From the NCBI GenBank assembly GCA_965220775.1, contig OZ244845.1, positions 3,596,001-3,660,000 of the forward strand: a DNA stretch of 64,000 nucleotides, written 5' to 3'. The translations under genes were made by a program, and so were the position numbers. The notes below the pieces were generated by a model. That model did not search any database, was not told the DNA's origin, and saw only the letters and a program-made list of their open reading frames with translations. Shown piece by piece: positions 35,795 to 43,899 of this stretch (position 1 is the stretch's first letter; each line of letters begins with the position of its first letter). The stretch comes from G963664835 sp965220775. Lineage in GTDB: Bacteria > Chloroflexota > UBA6077 > FW602-bin22 > JBCLEL01.

Positions 35795-36763
35795 TTGAAG
35801 ATTCTTTTCTATCCTTCGCCGCCTGCCGATTACCTTGAGGTGCTAAGGACTGCCGCCGGCGACGCCGACGTGCTAGTCGCGTCAACTGAGGAGGAAGCGA
35901 TCGAGCAGATCGTGGATTGTGATGCTCTATATGACCGCATTACTCCAGCGATGCTGGCCGCCGCAAGAGACTTGCGTTGGATCCAGCTGTCGACTGTTTC
36001 GATGGAGCGGCAAATATTCCCCGAGTTGATCGATCACCCGGTCGAGATCAGCAACATACGAGGCGTCTTCAACGACCTGATCGCCGATCAGGTGATGTCC
36101 TACATACTGTGCTTGGCGCGCGGCCTGCACAAATTCATCGCGGCACAGCGGGACCGAAAATGGATCAGAGTCGATCCATACTCTCCGGAGAAAACCGCAC
36201 TAGATCCGATCATCTTGAGTGAGCAGACTCTGGGAATTGTTGGCTTGGGCGGCATAGGCACGGCTACCGCGGAGCGTGCCAAGGCATTCGGAATGAGGAT
36301 CCTGGCTACGGATCTTCGCCCGAAGGAGCGGCCGGCATTTGTCGACCGGCTATGGACTCTCGATGGGTTGGATGAAATGTTGGCTCAGTCCGACTTCGTG
36401 GCGATATGCGCCGGCCTGACACCAACGAGCCAGGGGCTCTTCGACGCGACTCGTATCGCCAAGTTGAGACCAAACGCCTATCTCATAAACATCGGCCGGG
36501 GCAAGGTGGTGAAGCTCGGAGCGTTGACGGCAGCGCTCAAAGAGAATCGGATCGCCGGCGCGGCGCTGGACGTGTTCGAGACGGAGCCACTGCCCTCGGA
36601 GAGCGAGCTTTGGACGATGCCGAACGTGATAATTACACCACACATGGCTGGTAGAACCGCTCAGCTTAACGCTCGTCGCCTAAAGCTCGTGGCCGGCAAC
36701 ATCAGCCGTTATGTCCGTGGTGAAACGCCGATCAATTTGACGGACAAGGCTGCGTGGTGCTGA
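35795..36763 (+). CDS. D-isomer-specific 2-hydroxyacid dehydrogenase
   Basis: A 322-residue NAD-dependent dehydrogenase. The Rossmann motif GIVGLGGIGTATAERAKAFG lies at about residues 147-166; the catalytic set is Arg in INIGRGKVVK, Glu in FETEPLP and His in ITPHMAGRT. Members reduce 2-oxoacids or oxidise D-2-hydroxyacids (glyoxylate/hydroxypyruvate reductase, phosphoglycerate dehydrogenase and others); the substrate is not certain. The TTG start has GAGGAGC upstream. It converges with the nicotinate phosphoribosyltransferase gene, only 11 bp apart. Confidence 0.85.
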   Translation: MKILFYPSPPADYLEVLRTAAGDADVLVASTEEEAIEQIVDCDALYDRITPAMLAAARDLRWIQLSTVSMERQIFPELIDHPVEISNIRGVFNDLIADQVMSYILCLARGLHKFIAAQRDRKWIRVDPYSPEKTALDPIILSEQTLGIVGLGGIGTATAERAKAFGMRILATDLRPKERPAFVDRLWTLDGLDEMLAQSDFVAICAGLTPTSQGLFDATRIAKLRPNAYLINIGRGKVVKLGALTAALKENRIAGAALDVFETEPLPSESELWTMPNVIITPHMAGRTAQLNARRLKLVAGNISRYVRGETPINLTDKAAWC

Positions 36764-36774
36764 AAGAGTTGGCT

Positions 36775-38121
36775 TCAGGCCAAACCCTGCCTCCGGCGTA
36801 ACTCGGTAACGGTTAGAGCATGCTTGTCTCGGAGGCCAGCACTTATGTCGAGTGGGCATGTCCCCGGCCGGCGTATGCGACGCAGCATCGCAGGCAGAAG
36901 AGCATACTCCTTCTTCCAACGCGCACGCGACTCCACAAGTGTCGGTAAATCAATGACCAATTTTCCACCCCGCATTACTGGCTCAAGCAACGGCTCAGCT
37001 TCGGTCACCGATTCTTCGGCGAGCGACAAAATATCGCCGACATACGTGCCGTCCTCCCGGCTCCGACGCCACACTTGCTTTGCGTCAATCCAGGTTTGCT
37101 TGCCGGAGCTGAGCTTCAGCGCCGGACGACCGTCATAGGAGACCAGCTTGTAGACGATGTCGAGCGCGGGGGCATCGGCAGAGACGCCGAGTTGGGTGCC
37201 GACGCCAAATCCATCGATCATTGCGCCCTCATTCACGAGTCGTTCTATCTGGTATTCGTCCAAGCCTCCGCTTGCGAGTATTCGCACATCCGGGAGTCCG
37301 GCTTTATCCAACTCACTACGCGCTACCCGGCTCAGGACGAGCAAGTCGCCGCTGTCCAATCGGATCGCACCCAACTCGTGGCCGGCCTGCTTCAACTCTT
37401 TGGCGACTACGACGGCATTGGCAATTCCGCGAGGAGTATCGTAAGTATCTACGAGCAGCGTACCTTCCTCCGGAAAGGCGCGCACGTAGCCGCGAAAGGC
37501 CTCCAACTCGTCTGCATGGGCTTGTACGAATGAATGGGCCATAGTGCCGGAGATGTCGATCGCGTGGAGATGGCCGGCCCAAACGTTGCTGGTGGCGACA
37601 AATCCAGCTAGGTAACTGGCACGCGCAACGGTCAGACTAGCTTCAATCCCATGTGTGCGTCGGAGCGAAAAATCTACGACAGGCCGCCCTTGGGCCGCCT
37701 CAACGCAGCGGCTGGCCTTGCTAGCAATTAACACCGGCAACTGGACAAGGTTGAGGACAGCCGCCTCTAAGAGCTGGCCTATGGGCAACGGCGCCGTGAT
37801 CTCGATGATCGGCTCTTCGCGAAAAAAGGCTCGACCTTCTGGCATTGCCCGGAGATCTCCTTCGAATCGAGCTTTAGCCAGATAGTCCAAGGTTGGCTGA
37901 GTGAACCTACCCAATCCTGCCAGAAATTCCAGGTCATCCTCTGCGAAGCGCCACGTGCGTAGGTATTCGACGACCGCCGGGAGACCGGCCGATATTAGGT
38001 ATCCCCGGCTCGGCGGCAAGTCACGAACGTAAACACTAAAGGTAGCCGGCTCCTGCTTTCCTGCCCGCAGGTATGCTTCAACCATCGTTAGTGCATAGAG
38101 ATCAACCGCCAGCGCACTCAT
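36775..38121 (-). CDS. pncB: nicotinate phosphoribosyltransferase
   Basis: A 448-residue enzyme that makes nicotinate mononucleotide from nicotinate and PRPP in NAD salvage. LAVDLYALTMVEAYLRAG at the start, VDFSLRRTHGIEASL, DISGTMAHSFVQAHADE (with the His that is phosphorylated) and AIRLDSGDLLVLS, then ASGGLDEYQI and GFGVGTQLGVS, cover all family blocks. I start at ATG 38121; the frame remains open up to 38181 but the additional 20 residues are arginine/histidine-rich and not family-like. The 5' flank ends 57 bp before the transposon at 38179, so its promoter may have been affected by that insertion. Confidence 0.92.
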   Translation of the reverse strand: MSALAVDLYALTMVEAYLRAGKQEPATFSVYVRDLPPSRGYLISAGLPAVVEYLRTWRFAEDDLEFLAGLGRFTQPTLDYLAKARFEGDLRAMPEGRAFFREEPIIEITAPLPIGQLLEAAVLNLVQLPVLIASKASRCVEAAQGRPVVDFSLRRTHGIEASLTVARASYLAGFVATSNVWAGHLHAIDISGTMAHSFVQAHADELEAFRGYVRAFPEEGTLLVDTYDTPRGIANAVVVAKELKQAGHELGAIRLDSGDLLVLSRVARSELDKAGLPDVRILASGGLDEYQIERLVNEGAMIDGFGVGTQLGVSADAPALDIVYKLVSYDGRPALKLSSGKQTWIDAKQVWRRSREDGTYVGDILSLAEESVTEAEPLLEPVMRGGKLVIDLPTLVESRARWKKEYALLPAMLRRIRRPGTCPLDISAGLRDKHALTVTELRRRQGLA

Positions 38122-38248
38122 ATGGTGGCGCCTCGGCAATGGGTGAGGGTAGGATGTGCGATAAGGCATATCAAAACGCAATGAGTAGTTATGGGCTTGA
38201 CAAATGAATCAGGGGCATGTAGACTTCTCAATAGTGAGAGGTGGCACA

Positions 38249-39115
38249 ATGAACCTGATAAGCATCTTCCAGAGATACCCCGACCAAGAGGCTTGCATCG
38301 AGCATCTAGAGCGCGTTCGGTGGAATGATATACCGGCATGTCCTAAGTGTGGATCAATCAAGGTAGGACGCAAGGCCGACGGCGACCGGGTAGGTCGCTG
38401 GAATTGCCACGATTGCCATGCATCCTTCAACGTGCTATCAGGTACGGTTTTCGCCAAGACTCGCCTACCCCTTCAAAAGTGGTTCCTAGCCGTAGGGCTG
38501 GTTCTAAACGCCAAGAAGTCCGTATCTTCCCACCAATTGGCCCGCGACCTTGACCTGAATCAGAAGTCGGCATGGTATCTGACAATGCGAGTTCGCAAGG
38601 CGATGGCAGCCGGCCAGACATTCCTATCAGGCATAGTTGAGGCCGATGAGTGCTACGTAGGCGGCAAGCCTCGCAAGCCAAACAAGCGCGAAGATGATGA
38701 GAATGCACCGCGTGGACGTGGTACTGACAAGCTCCCAGTAGTCGGAGCGGTAGAGCGCGGCGGCGACGTGGTAGCGCAGCGGTCGGAGAAAGTTGACGGC
38801 AAGTCACTCGCCAAGTGCCTACGCCAGAACGGCGATGAGGCTTCACTGTTGGTAACCGACCAGTACGCAGCATATCGAGGCTTGGCAGCCAAGCACGCGA
38901 CGATAGATCATTCAGTCCAATATGTAGACGGAATTGTCCACACGAACACAATCGAGGGATTCTGGTCGCTGCTAAAGCGGGCCTGGTACGGACAGCACCA
39001 CCATTACTCCAAGACTCACGCGCTTGCCTACGTTGTAGAGGCTTGCTTCAAGTACAACGCCCGGAAGCGCGGCGACGTGTTCCAGAACGTCATGCGGCAA
39101 GCGATGGCAGCATGA
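38249..39115 (+). CDS. IS1595 family transposase (ISXO2-like)
   Basis: A 288-residue transposase. MNLISIFQRYPDQEACIEHL begins it, then a zinc ribbon (ACPKCGSIKVG, WNCHDCHASF), a helix-turn-helix stretch (SHQLARDLDLNQKSAWYLTM) and the DDE-like catalytic domain with GIVEADECYVGGKPRKP, LLVTDQYAAYRGL and HTNTIEGFWSLLKRAWYG. It is the complete mobilising enzyme of the surrounding element. ATG 38249 has GAGAGGTGG upstream and matches the family start, so I prefer it to ATG 38204. Confidence 0.92.
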   Translation: MNLISIFQRYPDQEACIEHLERVRWNDIPACPKCGSIKVGRKADGDRVGRWNCHDCHASFNVLSGTVFAKTRLPLQKWFLAVGLVLNAKKSVSSHQLARDLDLNQKSAWYLTMRVRKAMAAGQTFLSGIVEADECYVGGKPRKPNKREDDENAPRGRGTDKLPVVGAVERGGDVVAQRSEKVDGKSLAKCLRQNGDEASLLVTDQYAAYRGLAAKHATIDHSVQYVDGIVHTNTIEGFWSLLKRAWYGQHHHYSKTHALAYVVEACFKYNARKRGDVFQNVMRQAMAA

Positions 39116-39143
39116 GAATCCGGTGAGATCAGAGTAGCACGAT

Positions 39144-39416
39144 ATGACAAGGCGAAATCAGCCAACACGCCAAGAAGTGTTCCGCGACGCGTTGTTATTG
39201 CTCTTGCGAGCAGGGCCGATGAAGGTTGAGGAATTGCACCCGATTATCAAGGCGCGATATCCTGAATGGTGTGACGATGACGATGTCATTGTATTGGAAT
39301 ATCAAACTCGGGAGCCGAAGTGGCAGAGGGCGGTTAGGGCAGCGTTGGATAAACTGAAACTCGACGGCCTGGTTGACAAAGAGCCGCGTAGAAACGGTCA
39401 TTGGTACCTAAAGTGA
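39144..39416 (+). CDS. small winged-helix DNA-binding protein of the transposon
   Basis: A 90-residue protein: PTRQEVFRDALLLLLRAGPM, VEELHPIIKARYPEWCDDDD, and WQRAVRAALDKLKLDGLVDK. The pattern of helices followed by a GLVDKEPRRNGHWYL wing resembles the winged-helix N-terminal domain found in Mrr-type restriction enzymes. It overlaps the methyltransferase start (GTGA) and could be a specificity or control subunit for it. No enzymatic motif is seen. Confidence 0.65.
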   Translation: MTRRNQPTRQEVFRDALLLLLRAGPMKVEELHPIIKARYPEWCDDDDVIVLEYQTREPKWQRAVRAALDKLKLDGLVDKEPRRNGHWYLK

Positions 39417-41104
39417 ACAAACTCTACTACGGCGATTGCCTCACGGTAATGAACAATCTGGCGTTGGAAAGCGTCGATCTAATCTATCTTGATCCACCGT
39501 TTAACTCCAACCGCAACTACAACTCGATTTACAAAGACGAAACAGGCCAGCCGTTGCCGGATCAAGTAGAGGCGTTTTGTGACACTTGGGAGCTTGATGA
39601 AGTCCGGGAGCGGGCAATCAGAACGCAACCGGTCCTAATGCGCGAGCAAGGGATTGACGATAGAACGGTCGAGTTCTGGCGCACTTGGATGAACGCATTG
39701 CGCCATACCCAGCCGCGTTTGTTGGCCTATCTGTCCTATATGGTCGAGCGGCTATTGCAAATGAAGTCGATTCTTAAACCTACCGGCTCGATCTATCTAC
39801 ACTGCGATTCAACGGCAAGCCACTACTTGAAGGCGATGACGGATGCAATATTCGGCCATCAGAACTTTCGCAGTGAGATCGTTTGGAAAAGAAGCGGTGG
39901 CAAGTCAGACGCAAGGCGTTGGGCGATTTCGACTGATAGGCTGCTTTTCTACACGAAAACAGATCACTATATTTGGAATAACCAATACCAGCCACATGAC
40001 CTCGGATATGTGTCCAAAACCTATAGTTACGACGATGAGGATGGGCAAGGTGTTTATACAACTATGCCAGTGCATGCTGCCGGGCTAAGAGGCGGCGAAT
40101 CGGGGCTGCCTTGGCGAGGTTACGATCCCGGCTCGAAAGGCCGTCATTGGGCAACACCTGTAAAGGGAGCAATGGCCGAATACATCATCAAGAACAATTT
40201 GATATCCGGCTGGCCCAATGCGTTTCCCAGCGTTCAAGAACGCTTAGATGCCTTGTATGCGGCAAACCTCATTACAATTCCGCGCAAGAAGAACTCATTA
40301 CCGCGACTCAAAACATACCTTGCGGCCACAAAAGGAATCGCCGCGACTGACTTGATCGCAGATATTCCTATGGCAGCCGGAAAAGAGCGGATGGGGTACG
40401 CGACGCAAAAGCCACTTGCATTATTGGAGCGGATCATTCAGGCCAGTAGCAATCCCGGCGATACAGTTCTAGACCCCTTCTGTGGTTGCGCCACAACGAT
40501 AGAGGCGGCCCACAAGTTGGGCCGGCGCTGGCTTGGGATCGACATAGCAATCCACGCCATCAAGCGAGTGGCGCAAATTCGGCTCAGTGAGCGCTTGCAC
40601 CTTACGGCAGGCCAGGATTACGAAATAGAGGGCATACCGCGCAATCTGGAAGGCGCACAAGACCTTTGGGAACGCGACAAGTACCACTTCCAAAAGTGGG
40701 CAGTCGAGCAAGTGGACGGCTTTGTAACCAGTCGGCAAACAGGTGACGGCGGCATAGATGGCCGGCTCTACTTCGATATGCCCGACGAACGCGACCTGCA
40801 AAGCATGGTGCTAGAAGTGAAGGGTGGCCAGAGTGTCAACATACAGGCTCTTAGAGCACTGCGCGGCGTGCTCGATAACGATGATGCAAAGCTGGCCGGC
40901 CTGATAGTCATGCACCCACTCGGAGCGGTGAAGGAACGGAATTTCAGGCGATTTATGGCCGATGCTGGCGACTTGGAGATACGAGGAATGCCCTACCCGC
41001 GCATGCAGATTCTCACGGTGCAAGACATACTAGAGGGCAAGCGATTCGACACGCCGACTGTGGCCGGGCGGCAAGGTTTGCAGCCTAGCTTGTTGGGCGG
41101 CTAA
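39413..41104 (+). CDS. site-specific DNA methyltransferase fused to a PD-(D/E)xK nuclease domain
   Basis: A 563-residue protein. Motif IV DLIYLDPPFNSNRNYNSIY lies near residue 25, the adenine N6/cytosine N4 methyltransferase region runs to about residue 400, and motif I DPFCGCATTIEAAHKLGRRW is at about residue 350, so the order IV then I is that of beta-class enzymes. The C-terminal 150 residues contain TGDGGIDGRLYF and MVLEVKGGQSVNIQALRALR, the Asp and Glu-x-Lys of an Mrr-like nuclease. One chain could therefore modify and cut DNA. GTG 39413 overlaps the upstream stop. The recognition sequence is unknown. Confidence 0.85.
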   Translation: MNKLYYGDCLTVMNNLALESVDLIYLDPPFNSNRNYNSIYKDETGQPLPDQVEAFCDTWELDEVRERAIRTQPVLMREQGIDDRTVEFWRTWMNALRHTQPRLLAYLSYMVERLLQMKSILKPTGSIYLHCDSTASHYLKAMTDAIFGHQNFRSEIVWKRSGGKSDARRWAISTDRLLFYTKTDHYIWNNQYQPHDLGYVSKTYSYDDEDGQGVYTTMPVHAAGLRGGESGLPWRGYDPGSKGRHWATPVKGAMAEYIIKNNLISGWPNAFPSVQERLDALYAANLITIPRKKNSLPRLKTYLAATKGIAATDLIADIPMAAGKERMGYATQKPLALLERIIQASSNPGDTVLDPFCGCATTIEAAHKLGRRWLGIDIAIHAIKRVAQIRLSERLHLTAGQDYEIEGIPRNLEGAQDLWERDKYHFQKWAVEQVDGFVTSRQTGDGGIDGRLYFDMPDERDLQSMVLEVKGGQSVNIQALRALRGVLDNDDAKLAGLIVMHPLGAVKERNFRRFMADAGDLEIRGMPYPRMQILTVQDILEGKRFDTPTVAGRQGLQPSLLGG

Positions 41105-41155
41105 TTGATGAGGTTGATGACATGTTAATAGAGTGGTCCGGTACTGTAACATGCT

Positions 41156-41232
41156 AGAAGCCCCGGACAGACCGACTGACAATCGGCCTGAAAGACTGGT
41201 ATCCACTACTGTCAGTCCTTCCGGGGTCTTCT
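41156..41232 (+). terminator. long nested hairpin after the methyltransferase gene
   Basis: AGAAGCCCCGGA (41156-41167) pairs with TCCGGGG-T-CTTCT (41220-41232) with one bulge, and inside it GACTGACA (41174-41181) pairs with TGTCAGTC (41210-41217). It begins 52 bp after the MTase stop and is followed by TTTG. It may be the transcription terminator of the transposon or a structured RNA. The rest of 41233-41301 shows nothing else. Confidence 0.5.
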
Positions 41233-41489
41233 TTGCGCGAAACGACCGACGGGCGACCATTTCAATCCGGATACTAGCCGGCCTATCCTAACTATGTCAA
41301 GTCAAGCCCATAACTACTCATTGTTGGACAGTCGCACTAAGTGCTATGAAAAGCGCTTCTGAAGGATCATTGGCTTCGACTTTGGATGAGTCATCGAAGA
41401 TCAAGATTATCTCTCCTGGCGGTAAATAGTGGTCTAGGTCCTTCGGAGTGTCGTAATCGCCGCTGCCTTGCTGTACATGAAGAAGGGAA

Positions 41490-41963
41490 TTAGAAAGGTG
41501 GCTGTTTCAGTCTGAGGTGCCACCATCTGCGGGAGTCTTGCCATTTCTTGTATTCGATGGCCTTCCAACCGCGAGGTTGCAGTGTCGAGTTCTTCCTTCC
41601 TGAGTTGTGTAGCGTAGGTGTGTATCGATGGATGCACTGCATTGCTTCAAGGCTCTCGATAGCTCGTTTGCATGTAAGGAGTGACGTATTAGACTCGGTG
41701 GGATGGGCTTCTAAAAAAACGGAGTGTATCTTCGATTCTTCGACAGATGGATCACCCACCTCGGATGAATGCTGTTTGAACCATCGCAGAATCCAGTGTC
41801 CTGCATCGTCGATGTCTTTGTATCGGATGCCGCTTTCTGCTCGGCTTCGTGCTTGGTGGTTCGCATGTGCTGTGTACAGTGTTGTTACTGCCGTTATTAG
41901 TACAACGACCGTAGTGACGTAAACTGCTGTATTGACAGGATTACTGAGCATCCAGTCTATCAT
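41490..41963 (-). CDS. hypothetical membrane-anchored protein
   Basis: A 157-residue protein. Residues 8-32 (VNTAVYVTTVVVLITAVTTL) form one membrane segment, after which comes a soluble domain with KDIDDAGHWILRWFKQHSSE and SLLTCKRAIESLEAMQCIHRY, which looks like a winged-helix fold, ending in basic RRWWHLRLKQPPF. I do not recognise a family. The ATG overlaps the stop of the upstream small gene (ATGA), so both form an operon in the accessory island. Expression and function are unknown. Confidence 0.5.
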   Translation of the reverse strand: MIDWMLSNPVNTAVYVTTVVVLITAVTTLYTAHANHQARSRAESGIRYKDIDDAGHWILRWFKQHSSEVGDPSVEESKIHSVFLEAHPTESNTSLLTCKRAIESLEAMQCIHRYTPTLHNSGRKNSTLQPRGWKAIEYKKWQDSRRWWHLRLKQPPF

Positions 41964-42172
41964 CTTCTCTGCCTGCCCTTCTCCTCCAAGGTGACTTGGT
42001 CTCTCACCGTATCAAGGAGAAGGCCCGCAAGTTGGAGTGCCTGAGCACTCGTTAGTACCACCTTTTCCCCGGAAGCGCGGAGATATAGGTGAGCGGCGTT
42101 CATCCGGCCGTCGTCGGCTTGGGTGCCAATTTCAATTCTGTCGGCGTGCTGTACCAGTACATTCTTGGCCAT
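41960..42172 (-). CDS. hypothetical small protein (DUF-like)
   Basis: A 70-residue protein: LVQHADRIEIGTQADDGRMN, AAHLYLRASGEKVVLTSAQA and a helical end with LQLAGLLLDTVRDQVTLEEK. It reads like a small beta-sandwich plus one helix and has no known catalytic residue. It is followed directly by the membrane-anchored protein, whose start overlaps its stop. A GGAGCGATG-type ribosome binding site precedes the ATG. No family is recognised. Confidence 0.5.
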   Translation of the reverse strand: MAKNVLVQHADRIEIGTQADDGRMNAAHLYLRASGEKVVLTSAQALQLAGLLLDTVRDQVTLEEKGRQRR

Positions 42173-42267
42173 CGCTCCTCCATCTGTATCAGCTTGAATC
42201 AGTTGGACTTGGCGGCAGTGTATCAGTCCTTGACGATGTGGCTGTCACTAGCGCGAACTAGATGGCA

Positions 42268-42310
42268 GCAAATGACGCCAGCCGGGTCGAAAAAGGCTGG
42301 CGTCATTTGC
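42268..42310. terminator. strong stem-loop terminator
   Basis: A perfect 16-bp stem (GCAAATGACGCCAGCC at 42268-42283 with its complement at 42295-42310) encloses an 11-base loop containing AAAAA. The stem is flanked by A-rich and T-rich arms, so it can end transcripts from either side. It lies upstream of the small hypothetical operon and downstream of the SH3 protein gene. Confidence 0.7.
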
Positions 42311-42366
42311 TAGAGCAGGGCTCCGAAGGTCCTGCAAGTTGACAGGTCCTAGCAATGCGATAGTGG

Positions 42367-43290
42367 CTACCTACTCCAAGTAATGCGGGATGCGGATGCT
42401 GCCTTAGCGCCTAGCGCTATCTCAGTGCGATCCGAGAAATATACTCCGATCAGGTAGTCGTACTTCCCTGCCCCAATATCCCTGCCGGGATCGATATCGT
42501 CACTGAAACCCTTGAACATGCGTACAAAATTCTCGCCCAGTTCTCTCGCTGCCCGTTGATTCGTAGCACGATTCACCACAAGGACAAGGCTGAATTGATT
42601 GCCTCGTCGTTCTATAGCGGCATCTCGGACTAGCGGATTCTGCTTGATACTCTGGATTGCCAAGTCTTGGGCTTGGGCATTGCTCCTAAGCGGCCCGCTA
42701 GGACGCGGCGTTGCAGTAGGCGGTCTAGGCGTAGGAGTCTTGGTCGGCTCTGGAGTGGGCGGTACATGCGTGACCAGATATTCGACTGGAACATAACCCC
42801 TGTTCCCATCAGGGTCTTGCACAGGTCGCCAGAGACGATCATCAATAGACTGATCTGGCCCTACTACCATCATCAGAGTGCCGTCAGGCCATGCCTTGAC
42901 TCTCTGATCTCCACCCGGAGACTCTCGCACGTATACCCCATCTCCATCCGTCTTGCCGACCTGATAGAACGTGGATACAGCCGTCGAAGTAGCTGGTACT
43001 GGCGTCGAAGTCTCGGTGGGAACCGACGTAAGGGTCGGAGTATGAGTGACGGTTGGAGTCTGTGTAATAGTAGGTGTTGGAGTAACGGTATGAGTTGCCG
43101 TGCTGGTCGGTGTTGCAGTAGGCGGTACTGGCGTCTCAGTCGGCGTCATAGTCGGAGTGACTTCGGTATATGTCCCCGTTTCGCTATGAATATGGTATTG
43201 AGAAGCGGCAGGACCGGTAAAGGCAAGTACGCCTAATGGTGGCAAGCAGAATAGGACGGTAATTATCAGGTAGTTGAGTCGAAATAGCAC
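42367..43290 (-). CDS. exported Thr/Pro-rich protein with an SH3-like domain
   Basis: A 307-residue secreted protein. A signal peptide occupies residues 1-28 (LIITVLFCLPPLGVLAFTG). Residues 45-105 are a low-complexity Thr/Pro linker (PTATPTSTATHTVTPT). Residues 110-170 resemble a bacterial SH3 domain (DGVYVRESPGGDQRVKAWPDG, GNRGYVPVEYLV). A second Pro/Thr linker precedes a C-terminal domain of about 110 residues that I do not recognise. SH3 domains of this type often bind cell wall or surface ligands. GTG 43290 is four bases after the stop of the small exported protein, so the two are co-transcribed. Confidence 0.75.
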   Translation of the reverse strand: MLFRLNYLIITVLFCLPPLGVLAFTGPAASQYHIHSETGTYTEVTPTMTPTETPVPPTATPTSTATHTVTPTPTITQTPTVTHTPTLTSVPTETSTPVPATSTAVSTFYQVGKTDGDGVYVRESPGGDQRVKAWPDGTLMMVVGPDQSIDDRLWRPVQDPDGNRGYVPVEYLVTHVPPTPEPTKTPTPRPPTATPRPSGPLRSNAQAQDLAIQSIKQNPLVRDAAIERRGNQFSLVLVVNRATNQRAARELGENFVRMFKGFSDDIDPGRDIGAGKYDYLIGVYFSDRTEIALGAKAASASRITWSR

Positions 43291-43294
43291 GATC

Positions 43295-43435
43295 TTACTC
43301 TCGCACTACTTCGATATATGCTCCGTCAGGCCCGTGCGAGTGATTCACTGAAGCCTTGCCTACGGCTGCTCCAAATGACATGAACACACTCAGCAGGAAT
43401 AGGACTAGGACATAGGCGATGCCTTTCTTGGACAT
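43295..43435 (-). CDS. small exported protein, 46 residues
   Basis: The frame on the minus strand from ATG 43435 codes for MSKKGIAYVLVLFLLSVF, then MSFGAAVGKASVNHSHGP and ends DGAYIEVVRE before TAA. The first 28 residues are a clean signal peptide (Lys-Lys, hydrophobic core, AAVGKA cleavage region). An AAGGAGG ribosome binding site stands seven bases before the ATG, which is strong support for a real gene. The mature peptide would be only about 20 residues. It overlaps nothing and leads directly to the SH3 protein. No family is recognised. Confidence 0.65.
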   Translation of the reverse strand: MSKKGIAYVLVLFLLSVFMSFGAAVGKASVNHSHGPDGAYIEVVRE

Positions 43436-43707
43436 TGGGAAGCCTCCTTGCAGCGTAATGTGTGACGGTTGCTACGCCAGCCCAACATCCGCAAGCCAGC
43501 AAGGAGGCACGAAGCCACACTTACGGAACTTGCGTTTGTCCTAGCTGGCGTAGCGAGGGGCAGTTTACTATACGCCGTAGGTGCTGTACAATGCGGAGCG
43601 CCAAGGAAACGCGGCTGGGTCGGAATGGCAACCTGTGCAACCAGCATCGGACCACATATCCAGCCGTCCAGGTACCCAAATAGAGAAATCTGATGTATCC
43701 TCGCAGA

Positions 43708-43783
43708 TGGAGACCCGGACGGGAATTTAACCCCAGCACCCGGTTTGGCAGACCGGGGTCATTTCGTCGGATTCCGGGCCTCC
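43708..43783 (-). tRNA. degenerate tRNA-like sequence, resembles tRNA-Gly(GCC)
   Basis: On the minus strand, 76 bases form a 7-bp acceptor stem (GGAGGCC with GGTCTCC, one G-T pair), an anticodon stem CCGGT/ACCGG around loop CTGCCAA (anticodon GCC), and a T-arm-like GGGG-TTAAATT-CCCG with only three firm pairs. The D-arm does not fold in the normal way. It is followed by T/A rather than a clean CCA. This may be a phage- or element-borne tRNA or a decayed one. Confidence 0.45.
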
Positions 43784-43796
43784 ATTATTCTACCGG

Positions 43797-43869
43797 AACG
43801 CCCGGCCGGATCCGAACCGACAACCTTCCCATTCGACAGGGGTGTTTGTTCCAACTGAGCTTCGGGCGC
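43797..43869 (-). tRNA. degenerate tRNA-like sequence, resembles tRNA-Asp(GTC)
   Basis: On the minus strand, 73 bases begin GCGCCCG and end CGGGCGT, a 7-bp acceptor stem with one wobble pair. The T-arm GTCGG-TTCGGAT-CCGGC is canonical. GCTCAGTTGG of the D-arm is normal at its 5' side but its 3' partner is lost, and the anticodon stem around CTGTCGA has only three pairs. It lies 13 bases from the Gly-like one. Likely a decayed or mobile-element tRNA. Confidence 0.45.
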
Positions 43870-43899
43870 TCCGGGGAATTTTTAGGGAGAATATAGAAA

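Larger units (their letters stand above)
38179..41324 (+). mobile_element. IS1595-type transposon with a methyltransferase-nuclease cargo
   Basis: CAATGAGTAGTTATGGGCTT begins at 38179 and its complement ends at 41324; the inverted repeats are 23 bp and perfect (38179-38201 and 41302-41324). Inside lie a full-length IS1595-family transposase, a 90-residue winged-helix protein and a DNA methyltransferase fused to a nuclease domain, all on the plus strand. Direct flanking repeats are not seen (TCAAAACG versus TTGGACAG), which could mean decay or a longer, imperfect end. Cargo genes beside the transposase are known for the IS1595 family. Confidence 0.85.

Noticed and set aside
38204..38248. ATG 38204 as the transposase start
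   Set aside because: It lies directly at the inverted repeat and the additional residues are not family-like; ATG 38249 has a good ribosome binding site and the usual MNLISIF beginning.
41319..41500. Open minus-strand frame ending GEIILIFDDSSKVEAND... with its stop inside the transposon end
   Set aside because: It reads protein-like but has no start codon before an upstream TGA; it may be a broken gene end but cannot be supported.
43405..43693. Overlapping frames of 70-80 residues on both strands near the tRNA-like pair
   Set aside because: Low-complexity composition, no ribosome binding site and no agreement with each other.
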